DNA of 64,000 bases from Acheta domesticus (Eukaryota > Arthropoda > Insecta > Orthoptera > Gryllidae). Positions 10,885 through 21,370 of the stretch are shown here, piece by piece. The notes beneath the pieces were generated by a model that did no database searches, was not told where the DNA came from, and was given only the letters and a program-made list of their open reading frames with translations. The DNA lies in NCBI GenBank assembly GCA_031308135.1, contig JAHLJT010000631.1, forward strand, positions 193,815,685-193,879,684, given 5' to 3'. Positions within the stretch are counted from its first letter, which is position 1. Each line of letters opens with the position of its first letter. The position numbers and the translations under genes are program-made.

Positions 10885-12070
10885 TTTGCACATTTTGCGC
10901 AAAGTATTGTAGAGTCACCGAGAGTCCCTAGATCTGTTCCTTAGGTAGCTGGTTGCTACCTGGAGTAGATTTTATATTCAACCAACTCATAACATCTTTA
11001 GTCGTGATATAGAGGAATAATAATAACAATATTAAGGGATTAGGCGACGGGGATAAGGCGAAAGAAAATGAGCGTCAGCGGGTCTGAGCGGAGCGGGGAA
11101 TGCAGCGCCAGGATAGTACAAGTACGCACCGCGTGGAGCGTGGCAGCTGAGGTGGCTCTGGCGCATTCCACGGGGCTGAGCGGCGGGGGATCCCCGCTGA
11201 CGGCTGTCACGTGCGGAGGACAACGGGCTGAGGGCCCGAGAACAGCCCTGAATGCGACATTACTGGCGCCACATGGCGGGAAGTGACATTACAAGACGTA
11301 CCCACAAGCGGTTGCGGAGGAAGGAAAAGCACGCATGGAATAAGCAGAGTAACAAGAGGTAGTTAAGAATAATGACATGGTGTTTCATCCTCAGTTCTCA
11401 TATCCTAAAATATTTGGTCTTTTTTTCAAGCTTAAGTGTCGGCTCAGGAGTGAAGATTTATAGCTTGTTTGATGGGAGAAAGCGTAAGATTAGCCCTCTT
11501 AAAACACATAATATACTAAGAAGGATGATACATGAAATAATGAAAAATATTCATTGTTAGTGGAACTGCTAACTATTAGGAGAATCATCCTGCTTGAGCT
11601 TAAAGATCCCTGTCCGCCATCAGCATCGCACTCTTATGGGCTCTCCTCTGCCAGTACAGTTGCTTTTGTTCGGCCCAAAATCCGAATCGTCACTTTTGTT
11701 ATGTATATACTAAATTCTGGCCCTTCACACCTAACACATCTCGCTCTGAAACACTCTTCGCAATCATGTTTCTCTCACTGAATATCGCCACGAAATGCTA
11801 GCAGCAGGCAACGAGATTAAATGAAACTAACACGGCACCAACGCGTTTGCGAAACATTTTTGTTGCTTCCTCGAAATAATAAGGCACGTTTCAAAACCCA
11901 AGACGTACACACTTGCAAAGGTGCCACGACCAATTTCAAGTAATGAAAATAACATACCAGAAATCACCTCTAGGCATCATCAGTAGTGACAGAAGCACAG
12001 ACGTAAAACTGAATTTCGGTCAGTAGAGAGAAGCACTGGTAACACTTGTATAAAATATCAAAACTTCAAA
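10885..12070. other. Spacer with a small GC-rich patch
   Basis: 11040-11290 is GC-rich and carries inverted repeats (GTCAGCGGG near 11072 against CCCGCTGAC near 11193, with a palindromic GGGGATCCCC core at about 11187). The rest is AT-rich. No coding region is supported. Confidence 0.45.
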
Positions 12071-12073
12071 AAC

Positions 12074-12932
12074 GAGCCCGGCTTAGGTGGCTCAGGGCAT
12101 CAATTAATGTCTCTGCGTTGGCGCTAACCAGCTGATGCCAAGGCCGGACCCTGGTCGCGGGAGCTTAGAGATTCTTCCGGGTGCGGCGGTGCCTCGTTGG
12201 TGAGATATACCTGGATGAAAGTCAAGGTGACGTGAAGGTCGGTTCTGGATCTCGCGGTCTATCGAGGGAAGACCACCCCTCCCGCAATAAAACATGCATT
12301 ACACTTACGGTTGATTGATTTATTCGTGTTTCCGGGCGCGTCAACTACTTTGGTAATTAGTCCCGTAAGTGTAGTGCGTGTTTTTTCGCGGAAGGTGGCG
12401 ATGATCGTTTCCCCACTGGATGGCGAGATCTGGCGCCGACCTACCGTCGACTAGCGGGGTTTTCCCCTCAACCAGGTATCTCCCACTAGCAGGGCACCGC
12501 CCCAGCCGGGACAAGTTGTAAGCTCTCGACCGGTCTCCCGACATGTGTGGTAGTGTAGTGCGTGTTAGTGTAAGTGTGTGGGTAAGAGGAGAGGATAGGA
12601 CAAGGAAGAGGAAGGAAAGATCGCGCGCGGTCCGTGGCCCGTTTGTTAGGGTACTGCTCCGGCATTCGCCTGGTGTTGATCGGAGAAACCACGGAAAACT
12701 ACCGATCAGAGCAGTCGGCCGCTAGAATTCTCCTCCAGACAGCGACTGAATTCGACCTAGCTGACAAGCTAGTGTCGAAAATCCTGCCGCCGTCGGGACT
12801 CAACCTAGGACCTCCCGGTCAGAGGGACTGCAGTGACATCAGGTTGATGCACTGAGCCCTCTCTCCCGGTTACACTTACGGGTCTAAATACATTAACAGT
12901 TCACGTGCCCGGAAACACTAATCAATTAAACA
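12074..12932 (+). repeat. Older tRNA-headed SINE interrupted by a second SINE
   Basis: The outer element is on the plus strand in two pieces. 12074-12310 starts with an A-box-like head (GGTGGCTCAGGGCATC). 12882-12932 is the conserved tail (ATTAACAGTTCACGTGCCCGG, then ACTAATCAATTAAAC), which matches the tail of the copy at 41405-41972. The younger SINE at 12311-12870 splits it, flanked by an exact 11-bp duplication. The middle of the outer element is not closely similar to the 41-kb copy, so it may be a related subfamily that shares the tail. Confidence 0.75.
12311..12870 (-). repeat. tRNA-headed long SINE, copy B, with 11-bp target site duplication
   Basis: A full-length copy of about 560 bp is flanked by TACACTTACGG at 12300-12310 and again at 12871-12881. 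On the minus strand it begins ACCGGGAGAGAGGGCTCAGTGC, a tRNA-like head containing an A box (GGCTCAGTGCATCA). The body follows (GGCCGACTGCTCTGATCGG, GTGGTTTCTCCGATC, GGACCGCGCGCGATC), and it ends in the AAATCAATCAA tail. The B-box region has one altered position (GGTTGAGTCCC instead of GGTTCGAATCC). It inserted in the tail of another SINE of the same kind. Non-coding; mobilisation would need a LINE supplied in trans. Confidence 0.88.
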
Positions 12933-13737
12933 ATAAAACGACAAAAATTGCATAGTGAATTCAAATTAAGGCGGGCTCCATACGGCCCCATGAGCGAGAA
13001 AATGGAATCATAATGTGTGATGCAAGATGGCACCACGCGGGAGTCTTGAGTGTCATCTTACGAGAATTGATGAGAACTTAAGGCGGGAGAGAGCATTTGA
13101 TTATTCATCATAAAGCACATAACGTCGTAGTTCTTAGTAGGATATATTGAAAAATATTTATTGTTAGTAACACTGCAAATTAATGGGAGAATTAAAAGCC
13201 GCAACCCAATTTTAAAGTATTTGAGTCGTTAAACAACAACTTAATAATTTTAAGAATCTTAATATATCGAGTGCGTTCCCAGGAACACTTTTTTTTACAA
13301 TGTAGAGAAATGGGTTCCCAAGAGATTTCGGCAGAGCTACAATATTATTTGATTAACACGACCAAACCCTATCTAGGAAAGAACTCAGGAAAGTTCACTT
13401 CGCATCAGTTCAAGCGGATTTATGACTAAGTTGTATGCGCTAAAAAGCAGCGACTGTCGCTGACTTCCTCCCATCATTTGTACGCGATTGTTAACAAAAT
13501 CGCGAAGTTGAACGAGCCCGCCCGTGTCCACTTCGTTTGTTCCGGCAATAACAATGTTCTCAGATTTGGTTTACACGGACGAGTCGTTTTGTCGAATTTT
13601 ATCTCACAAGGAACGCGTGGATATAGATAAATATTTTTGAACCTCTCCAATAGATAGAAGATTAAGAGACGGACGTTCCGCCTCTAGAAAACCGACTGAG
13701 AACCATCATACCAAGGGAAGGTAATGACCTATTAAAC
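12933..13737. other. AT-rich spacer
   Basis: No gene recognised. 13440-13620 has a more balanced composition with several CpGs but no frame or motif I can name. Confidence 0.45.
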
Positions 13738-13822
13738 TTCTAAGGCAGGGCCGCTCAAGCAGAGCAAATCGGCAGCGCGGAGCCGTGTTGTCAGCCGAGA
13801 GCGGGACACCGGAGCCCGAGCG

Positions 13823-14110
13823 TTGCGCGCCTGGCGATACCTTCTGATACAGTGTTCCGGTAACGCCAGTCGCGGAAACATGAAAGTCAACGCGAGCACA
13901 TCACAGACAAGAGCACCTATACTGACAATTTTCAATGCAGTATGGGAAGAAAAGTATCTTTTCGCCGACTACGGCAGCTATGCCAAATGTTTAGTTTACA
14001 TAAAGGGTTTCACGTGAAGAAGTTTAATTTGCAACATTATACATTAAATCATGCTGATGAAAATGACAAGTACGCAGAAGAAGAACAAAAGGAAGTTTCA
14101 GTGTTCTGAA
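13823..14110 (+). pseudogene. hAT transposase N-terminal (BED zinc finger) remnant
   Basis: An open stretch from 13823 reads through IFNAVWEEKYLFADYG and AKCLVY and stops at 14015-14017. A +1 shift near there continues with KKFNLQHYTLNHADE. The order W-x2-KY-F, C-L-V-x, K-K-F-N-L-Q-x-H-Y-x3-H is that of the BED-type finger at the start of hAT transposases. The second zinc cysteine is a Tyr here (CLVY), and a stop or frameshift follows, so this copy is dead. The same segment occurs inverted at 14465-14758. Confidence 0.75.
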
Positions 14111-14301
14111 AAACAATGCCTCACTAGAAGTAAGTTTTGGATGTATTTTGATGTTTTTATGTTGTTTTGGCAGTAAAATAACACAATATAAAATAATTTT
14201 ATTTCATTGCATACCGATACTACGACGTAAGCATTTAGGAAAAGAAATTCCTACAAAACCGTTTTCCAAAACTGCATCGGAATACTCCTGGATTGTTAAG
14301 T

Positions 14302-14468
14302 ACGTTTGGATCAACATACAGCTGTGAGCAATTTTTGCTTCTTTGAAAATCTGTAGATCTCGAATGAGAAGTACAATTACAGATCACAATCGGAAATTCA
14401 TGTTACGGCTCAATCGCGCCATGCCATCTCTTCCAAATATAGAAAGTATATTGCGAAAAAACACTTAA
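14302..14468 (+). pseudogene. hAT transposase C-terminal dimerisation-region remnant
   Basis: Beginning at 14302 the frame reads TFGSTYSCEQF, the conserved opening of the hAT C-terminal dimerisation region (F-G-S-T-Y-x-C-E-Q). After a frameshift near 14340 it continues RSRMRSTITDHNRKFMLRLN and ends at a natural-looking stop at 14466-14468. The known hAT pattern K-S-x-x-R-S-x-L-T-D-x-x-L-x-x-x-L-R is visible. The DDE catalytic region that should lie between this and the N-terminal fragment is missing. Confidence 0.75.
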
Positions 14469-14758
14469 AAGGTGTAATTAGAGTATTTGATTTTGCAATC
14501 AACTTCATTTTTTATGTTAATTTCCTTTACTTTTAGTATTTTTATTACTAGTTTATTTAATAACATTTTTTGTGCAACCTTTATAATACTTTTCATATTC
14601 AGCAGCATGATAAACTGTGTAATGTCACCGCTATTAAATTTCTTTATGTTATTGAGCACTTGTTTTGCAACTAAACATTTGGCATTGCCGGCGCAATCTG
14701 CAAAAAGATACTTTTCTCCCCATGCTGCATTGCAAATTGTCGTGTTTTTAATTTCCAA
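14465..14758 (-). pseudogene. Inverted second copy of the hAT BED-finger fragment
   Basis: The minus strand reads CNAAWGEKYLFAD, NAKCLVAKQVLNNIKKFN, closely matching the plus-strand fragment at 13930-14010 (NAVWEEKYLFAD, YAKCLV). Nucleotide identity covers at least ATGGGxAGAAAAGTATCTTTT and GCCAAATGTTTAGTT. The frame then continues into unrelated Ile/Lys-rich sequence. Two inverted copies of the same transposase 5' segment inside one element imply a rearrangement or a transposon-in-transposon event before the last transposition. Confidence 0.7.
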
Positions 14759-15019
14759 ATCACACTAATATGTTTATATCTAGTAACTGTTCCAATAAAT
14801 GTTACAAAAGTATTTTACTGTTTTTTTCTGTCGTAATATCCTTTCCCAGAGCAGTGAGACTTTTTCATTCCGAACAATGTAAAATGCACCGTAGAAATAC
14901 GACGCGACCCACTGTGCCACACGCCACCGATCGTCATTTGCTCTTTCTGCGGCGGAAGAGGAGAGAGCAACAGACTGCTCCTCCTCGGAGCAAATGGTTG
15001 AGCGGCCCTGTTCTAAGGC

Positions 15020-15550
15020 ATGCTTCGACATTGCAAGACATTCAACTGATCCCATTATGAGGCGCTATTAGAGATACTTTTCAACATACCGCATCGCGTA
15101 GTAATTGTAAATATGTTTCATTAATATTTTTGAAAGAAAAATAATATTTAAATGGTAACTCTGTTCATTTCACTCTGCGCCACATACTACTACCAAATGA
15201 ATCAAAATCATTTATAATCCCACAGAATGACCGGGCAGCTGCAGATCAAAAGAAACCAAGGTTAGTCAGATGGGAATTTTATAATTCTCTGTGTAGTAAT
15301 TCTATGTGTACTCCCGTCATTCCCATTTAGATCTCTTCCGAACCACCATTCACTGAGAACGCGATACATACGATTTCTAATAAAAGGAAGAATGAATTAT
15401 GTTGCAATAAATTCGAAAATAATAAATGCATTGCTGTATTTTATCATAATTACTACGTGTGTATTAAATGCATTGAAATAGAGTGATTAAATGAGAATCT
15501 AATACGAAGGCTATTTGTTTCTTACAGCTTCTTCTAATTACGTATTTCTT
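15020..15550. other. AT-rich spacer
   Basis: Nothing recognised. Confidence 0.5.
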
Positions 15551-15555
15551 TTCTA

Positions 15556-15807
15556 CCACTAAGTTTTAAAATATTATATCACTGCTCGTCTCGCCAATTT
15601 TTTCGATTCCGTCCTCAACGTATTCAACCGATGGAATGTTGAATGGATTAGGATGACATTGAACGACAGAACAAGGCAATGGATGAAGCGAAGGTACGAA
15701 CCGTCTGATTTCAAAGCACGAATCACGGACCTTGAACATGGACCCTGTTCATCGTATTCGACCATTCCGAGAAGTTATCGCAGAGGTTACAACACGAAGG
15801 CAACAGT
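15556..15807 (+). CDS. Orphan open stretch, possible internal exon
   Basis: About 83 codons are open between an in-frame stop just upstream of 15556 and TGA at 15805-15807. The peptide has a balanced composition (for example FFDSVLNVFNRWNVEW, RTRQWMKRRYEPSDFKARI, YSTIPRSYRRGY) that is unusual for the surrounding AT-rich DNA. A pyrimidine-rich TTTCTTTTCTACCACTAAG precedes it and could be a splice acceptor. A weak donor-like GAG/GTTAC occurs near 15786. There is no ATG near the start, so if real it is an internal exon or a transposon fragment. I do not recognise the family. Confidence 0.2.
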
Positions 15808-15809
15808 TC

Positions 15810-18800
15810 TTTGAGACATTGAACCGCTTGAAATTATCTGCATTTGTGAGTTCTTTCTGTTAGAAAAACGGGTAGGATTTCGAACAATGTTTCAACTCAA
15901 AGCAGAGGCATCTCCTGCTCAGTGAGCATGAGGATGGTATCCATTTTACGGATTTAACAATGTTGATCATTTAAGGTATCTACAATAATTGACATCGTAT
16001 GTATTCCATAGTACGATATACATACTTACTATACATTCTTTTAGAATTTATAATTTTGAATTGCTTGCTCTGGCAATAATAAACAAAACAATAATACCCA
16101 GAAATACGTTGGATCGTGTACAATATACCTAATTGTTTAATCATTGATCAATTTCACGTCATCTTCTGGAGTACTTCTGAACTAAATAGAGTTTTTCATA
16201 GGACATTGGGAGTTTTCACCCACCGTTTCTTGCCTCATATAACTCATCCACTTCTGCAAACCATGTGCTCGCACGAAACTTGTTGGATTCTAATTATTAC
16301 GTTACGGTTTCGAAACCATGATTTTTCCTGTGGAAATATACGTTATACTCTATAGTGCAGTTTTAATAAAATCTCAGCACTTTAACAACAACATACAACA
16401 TAATACACATAATGCATGTGAAAAACCTGGCTTGAAACAACGACCACAAGTTGCGTAAGAGTACTGATAACCTACGTCTCGTAAATCACGATCAGAACCA
16501 CCCGCTCTGGAGTTTTCAGTCATTAGCACGTGACCACTGGGACTCCTAGACCTTGTACTGAAAGAAGAGGCGATGGCGAAGCTTTTAGAGGGGGGTAGAG
16601 ATGTACCCAATGAGAAGTCAAGAGATTCGAACGCCTGAGTCACATCACCGCCGGCTGAAGTGAAGCCGTCGAAGGGATGTTTCTCAGCCCATCACGTCCA
16701 CGGAAGTGACAGACACCTACCGGAAAGCGCATGGGAAAGAAATCGAAATGTATAGACGGACCAGAGAGATATACTTGAACTTTTTTAAGGTTTAAAAGAG
16801 CAGAAGAACTTGGGGATGCGACACATCACTCGAATCTATTGAGCCGCTGACACAAAGTTATATAAAAGATTTTGTTATATTTTATAACTAGCGCTGCGAC
16901 ACAGTGAAGGTCATAAGGTCAGCGAGCTTACAAATAACGTAAATAACTCTAACTCTCTCTAAAGCCAGATGATGTTTGAATTAAAAATTTAATGTTTGAT
17001 TACGTATTTATACGAACTGGAACATTTTCAAATAGAATTTACTTAGCAACTGTGAAAGTGAACGTTGATTTAGAGAATGAATTCAAATAATAGGTAATTA
17101 ATTAAGATTAAATATTCAACCAAGCAATTATGCAATATGAACTAACAGCAATTGTAAATATGTATAATCAGTTTTTTACTTAGGTTTAGATCATTACTTT
17201 TCTTAGGGTAATATTTTATTAACTGTATATCTGTTATTTTCTGAGTGTGAACATTTTTCTTGTGTATGCGCTTTTGGATTTTTTACATTGGTGTTGTATT
17301 TTATCAGTAATTTTGGTTGTTTTATGCATTGCTTGAATTCTATATTTTTGTCATTGAAAGTTTGTGAGGGTAATCATTGTCTTTTCTTGATTATTTTTGA
17401 GAAAGAATATATTTTCTAATTAAAAGTCAATCTGGTACTAGAATATTTCTTTCATTTTCTAATCGAAACAACGAAACCCCGACCCTGGTCACAGATTAAA
17501 AGTTCCTTTAGCTTTATCGTGGCATCTAGCAAGAACTTAAATGCATCGAGCATTTTGTTTTTTAAACTTGAGTCATCCGGACCAGGAACGAACAGCAAAC
17601 TGAAAACTCAAGAGGGGACATTGGGGTTTTATGACACCATCGAAGGTGATCAGTGCAAATGAATGCAGTAGCAAAAATGTTGAACTTTTGTACCTGCAAT
17701 CAATTACCCTCAAAAAGACGAAATCATTTACATTCATATTAGCCGGATGTTTTTAGTATATTTTGAAAACATTTTAGAAAAAATTCTTTGGGTAGAAGCT
17801 CATGGCATTTAGAGATTAGCGCTCACAATTACTTTAGTTCGTTTCTGATGCAATGTAAATCCTTAGAACACAATTCATTTGATAGAGGATACTTAAACCT
17901 AAATATGTAATAAAACATACAAATTTATAAAATTTTACATCTATACCTTTTCATATAACACTCTGTTCCGGAGGACGGACTAGCCAGGCGACTACTTAAT
18001 GTTTCAAATTTACTTTTATTTTGATCTTCTATCATGTGAATTAAAATTTTAACTTTAAAGTACCCCCAGAGACGCAACGCAAAGCTAGTAGAATAAACAC
18101 AATGCCATATTTACAAAATCCATTCTGTTCCTGAAATCCAAATGTACATTCTACGAATTTTCATATAATGTATAAGCTACATTTCGCCTTTTGGTTTAAT
18201 TCTGAATATTGTCGATATGATGTTGAAGTTATTGAGTTTATGGAGAGGTATAATGAAAATGCCATTATAATTTGAAGTTGGAATAAAAAGATGTTTTTTT
18301 AGGAAATGTAAACAATTTATTTTATGATGGAAGCCAGTGAGTCGTATAATTTTATAGACTTACGTCAGATTTTTTCAACTAGACCTAAATTAGTCCCTGA
18401 AGGATGTCGAGTTGGCAAACATGACCTACAGGGAGACATAAAACGATAGATGGAGCGTAAAAAAGCAAAACAACGAGAAAGATGGTGAACGTAATGGCGC
18501 CTAAGAACTGAATTCTACCTCTCAAGAACAGTGCAGCTTGCAAAAAAAGGGATGTGAGGTATCGAATTATGATAAAAAAAGTTTAAGATGTGGCGTCATC
18601 CGATTATTGAAAATGATGAAACCAATTATCATTTACGAGAAACACTCACGAACACATATGATACTTATTCTAATAGTGAAGATATTACTTGTAAAATCTA
18701 CCTAAAAGAGTTAAATAATAAATTTTCTGCAAACTAGAATTATTATTAAGCAATTCTTCTATTGCCGGTTGAAGTTGCACTGTCTGTAATCACCCTTTGT

Positions 18801-19170
18801 ACAATAAGCAATCATTACGTTACTGATCAATTTATTATATACCCTATTGTCAATTAAGAGAAATGAAAAAAATTAAGTAAAAATGAAACCGTAAAATATT
18901 TGTAAAATAAAATCTAAATGGCATTCATGGATCTACTTGTAAGTCAACACGAAACCATCAAGAACGATATTCCGATATTCTGTTTCAAATTCAACATCTA
19001 AACAAATTGGTTGTCGAAATACATCCAGGAGGAATACTTTTCTTTCCGATTGAAGAAAGGAATATAATTTTTTTCTGATTGAAGCAATCTTTTAAAGTAA
19101 CTTAGGAGGAAGGTATATTACTTGAGTATTACATTTCTTAAATAAAATGAATGTTGTTTTTTTTAATTTC
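15810..19170. other. Long AT-rich spacer
   Basis: No repeat shared with the rest of the window and no gene recognised. An 89-codon minus-strand frame at 16374-16643 is considered and set aside below. Confidence 0.5.
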
Positions 19171-19172
19171 AG

Positions 19173-19402
19173 TAATATTGGCAGTCTCTCCAATTACGAA
19201 AATGTTTGAGAGGAAAAGGTCCAATGGTCGGGCCCCTCATTTCGACTTGGTGGAAGACTCCGATGCAACTATCCTCATAAAAGGACGAGTGCAAAAGCGA
19301 AAGGGTTGCCCATGGATGTACAGTTGCAATGCAAAGCTGCGTGCAGACTCCGTTCAGGCGGGATACGAATTAGCAAACCAAACACCGCCTTTGCGATGGG
19401 AG
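19173..19402 (+). CDS. Candidate internal exon with prohormone-like dibasic sites and a C-x5-C loop
   Basis: A run of T ending TTTTAATTTCAG (19161-19172) makes a strong splice acceptor, and GGGAG/GTAATT at 19402/19403 makes a plausible donor. The 230-nt interval has only one frame without stops, entering with two bases and leaving on a codon boundary. The peptide contains FERKRS and VQKRKG, two basic clusters like prohormone-convertase sites, followed by GCPWMYSCNAK, a pair of cysteines five residues apart. No signal peptide is expected in an internal exon, and no partner exon is identified. The layout suggests a neuropeptide or small secreted precursor, but the mature sequence matches none I know and there is no amidation Gly-basic site. 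An extracellular-domain exon or a chance frame remain possible. Confidence 0.35.
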
Positions 19403-19644
19403 GTAATTCACGTGATGGAGGGAACTGCATTGATAATGCCTCTTCAGTAGATCGTGATGTAGATCAACTAGCACCTTGCTGCACGGTGACAAACGCAACA
19501 GTTCATGACACTAATCATGAGGTTCGAAAATGGACGGTGCTACTATAGCACATTATTTATTGTACTGTTGGCAACGATTCAATAATATTACAATTCTAAC
19601 TGAATTCCCAAGAGTGTATCCAAACCTCGCCAGTAATATTACTC

Positions 19645-19715
19645 TTACGGGGATTCGAACTTAGGCCCACATATTCCGCAAACACTCGTTTTATCTACCT
19701 CACAAAGCGCATGAT
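19645..19715 (-). repeat. tRNA-like sequence (pseudo-tRNA or SINE head)
   Basis: On the minus strand a B-box match GTTCGAATCCCC (19650-19661) follows an A-box-like GTGAGGTAGAT at tRNA-like spacing. The acceptor and anticodon stems do not pair well, so I do not call a working tRNA. It lies about 240 bp downstream of the candidate exon. Confidence 0.4.
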
Positions 19716-19719
19716 ATAT

Positions 19720-21365
19720 TCAATAGTTACAAACGCAACAAAACGAAAGTTTAATGTATGCAATTTTTTAACATTTAATAGGTTTTAATGGAAATCAGAA
19801 CAATGCCTCTTATTACGAATATTTAATATTTTGCTCTATTTGAGAAAAAAATAAAATTTCAGTCTTTAAAACCAATTTTGTTTACGTTTATTTAAAACGT
19901 GCCAATTTCTCTCTAACTATCGCTCAAAAACAGTCATATTTTCAAATATTATTGTACAGAACAATATTTAGAGATCTAATCTTGAAAAAAAATTCTTTTA
20001 AAATATCTCCATCTTTATATATGTAGTAGGAATACAACATCGAAAATACTGTTTAAAATATTTCAAATTTTCAGTTTTTTATTTGAAATTGAATGTGCGC
20101 TATTTTTATACGCATACTTTGCATAAAAATGTAGCCATTTTTCAGAAAAGTTTGAAAATGGAGAACGAACACCAACAATTTAAAAGGCCCGTTGCAAATT
20201 TTAGCGACCAATACATCAGTCAGATTAGTCACAAAATAGCCTTTTAATCAAAATCCTGTGTACAGTTTGGGAGCTACTGTTTTTCGCTGACAGTCACAGG
20301 TATTGACAAATACCAGTTTTTTCAGTGTCATACATTCAAAAAACGTGGATTTTGACTACATTACGTTCAGGAGAAAAGTATATGAGAAACAAAAATATAC
20401 TTCTTTCAAAAGAGGGCATCTACAAAAAGGTGTTATGGTTCAAAAAATTCTGATATTTTAATCACGCACATGAATTTTCATCCACGGAGGCATCTGTAGA
20501 GAGCACTTTTCCGCTGCAACCAAAATATTCACATATTTTAGTGAGGTATATGGGATAAGCTTACAAAGATGATTAAGAATTACTCATGTGAATCTGAATA
20601 TGATTACAATTGTTTTCAATTTACGGATAGCACAGTGCGACAATGAAATTTGCTTCAGAACAAAAATACGTGACTATAATGTAGTTCAGAGCCCTAATGG
20701 CAATAAAGAGAACTATTTTTCGCTATCACTTAAAATTTCTTTTGGAAACCCAATTTTTTCTGCGCTCTTCTGTGATATGTTATTGCGGCCCTTGTTGCAT
20801 TATTTTAGGAATATTATTGCCTAGTAGTGGTAGCTGAGAAGGGAAGGGGGAGATAACGACTTGGGGTAGGTAAAGGGAAGCTGCAGTTGAATCAGTCAAC
20901 CGATAGTGAGGTCACACAGTGTCTATTCTTGAAGTGTGTAAATCCACTAACGTGAAGAATAGTGTTGGTGCATGTTCTTGTGTTTTTTATGTTCAACAAT
21001 GTCTAGAAAGTCTGTTCATTCATCAAATATACTTTCTGTTATGTGTGTGACGAGTTTACGACCAAGTTTCAAAGACATCACATTTCTACAATCGCCAAAA
21101 AAGTGTACTAGTTGTATTTTGAATCAAAGGTAAATGAGGGTAAGTGTTGGTCACCACAGAATTGTTGCTCATGTTGCTCCCGCTATTTAAGATGCTAGTT
21201 GCAAGGAACCCACCCATCTATGCCATTTGCCGTACCAGTTGTGGAGGGAACCTAGAGACCACACTACATATTGATTCTTTTCTTTAACTAAAGTAACAAG
21301 AATCTCAAGTAAATCAAAACACTATTTCATTTCCAAATTTGGAATCCGCAATACGGCCAGTTTTG
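19720..21365. other. AT-rich spacer
   Basis: Nothing recognised beyond AT-rich unique-looking sequence. Confidence 0.5.
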
Positions 21366-21370
21366 CGTTC

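Larger units (their letters stand above)
13746..15010 (+). mobile_element. hAT-superfamily element, internally deleted, with 8-bp target site duplication
   Basis: The termini are CAGGGCCGCTCAA (13746-13758) and its exact reverse complement TTGAGCGGCCCTG (14998-15010). The element is flanked by a perfect 8-bp direct duplication TTCTAAGG at 13738-13745 and 15011-15018. An 8-bp duplication with CAGGG ends is the hAT signature. Inside lie a transposase N-terminal BED-finger fragment (plus strand), a transposase C-terminal fragment (plus strand), and a second N-terminal fragment on the minus strand. The 1265-bp element therefore lacks the catalytic core and is a rearranged, non-autonomous derivative. 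Confidence 0.92.

Noticed and set aside
16374..16643. 89-codon minus-strand frame ending in a Cys-rich patch
   Set aside because: A CTTCTTTCAG sequence near 16560 looks like an acceptor, but there is no matching donor, the frame is not preserved across it, and no family is recognised.
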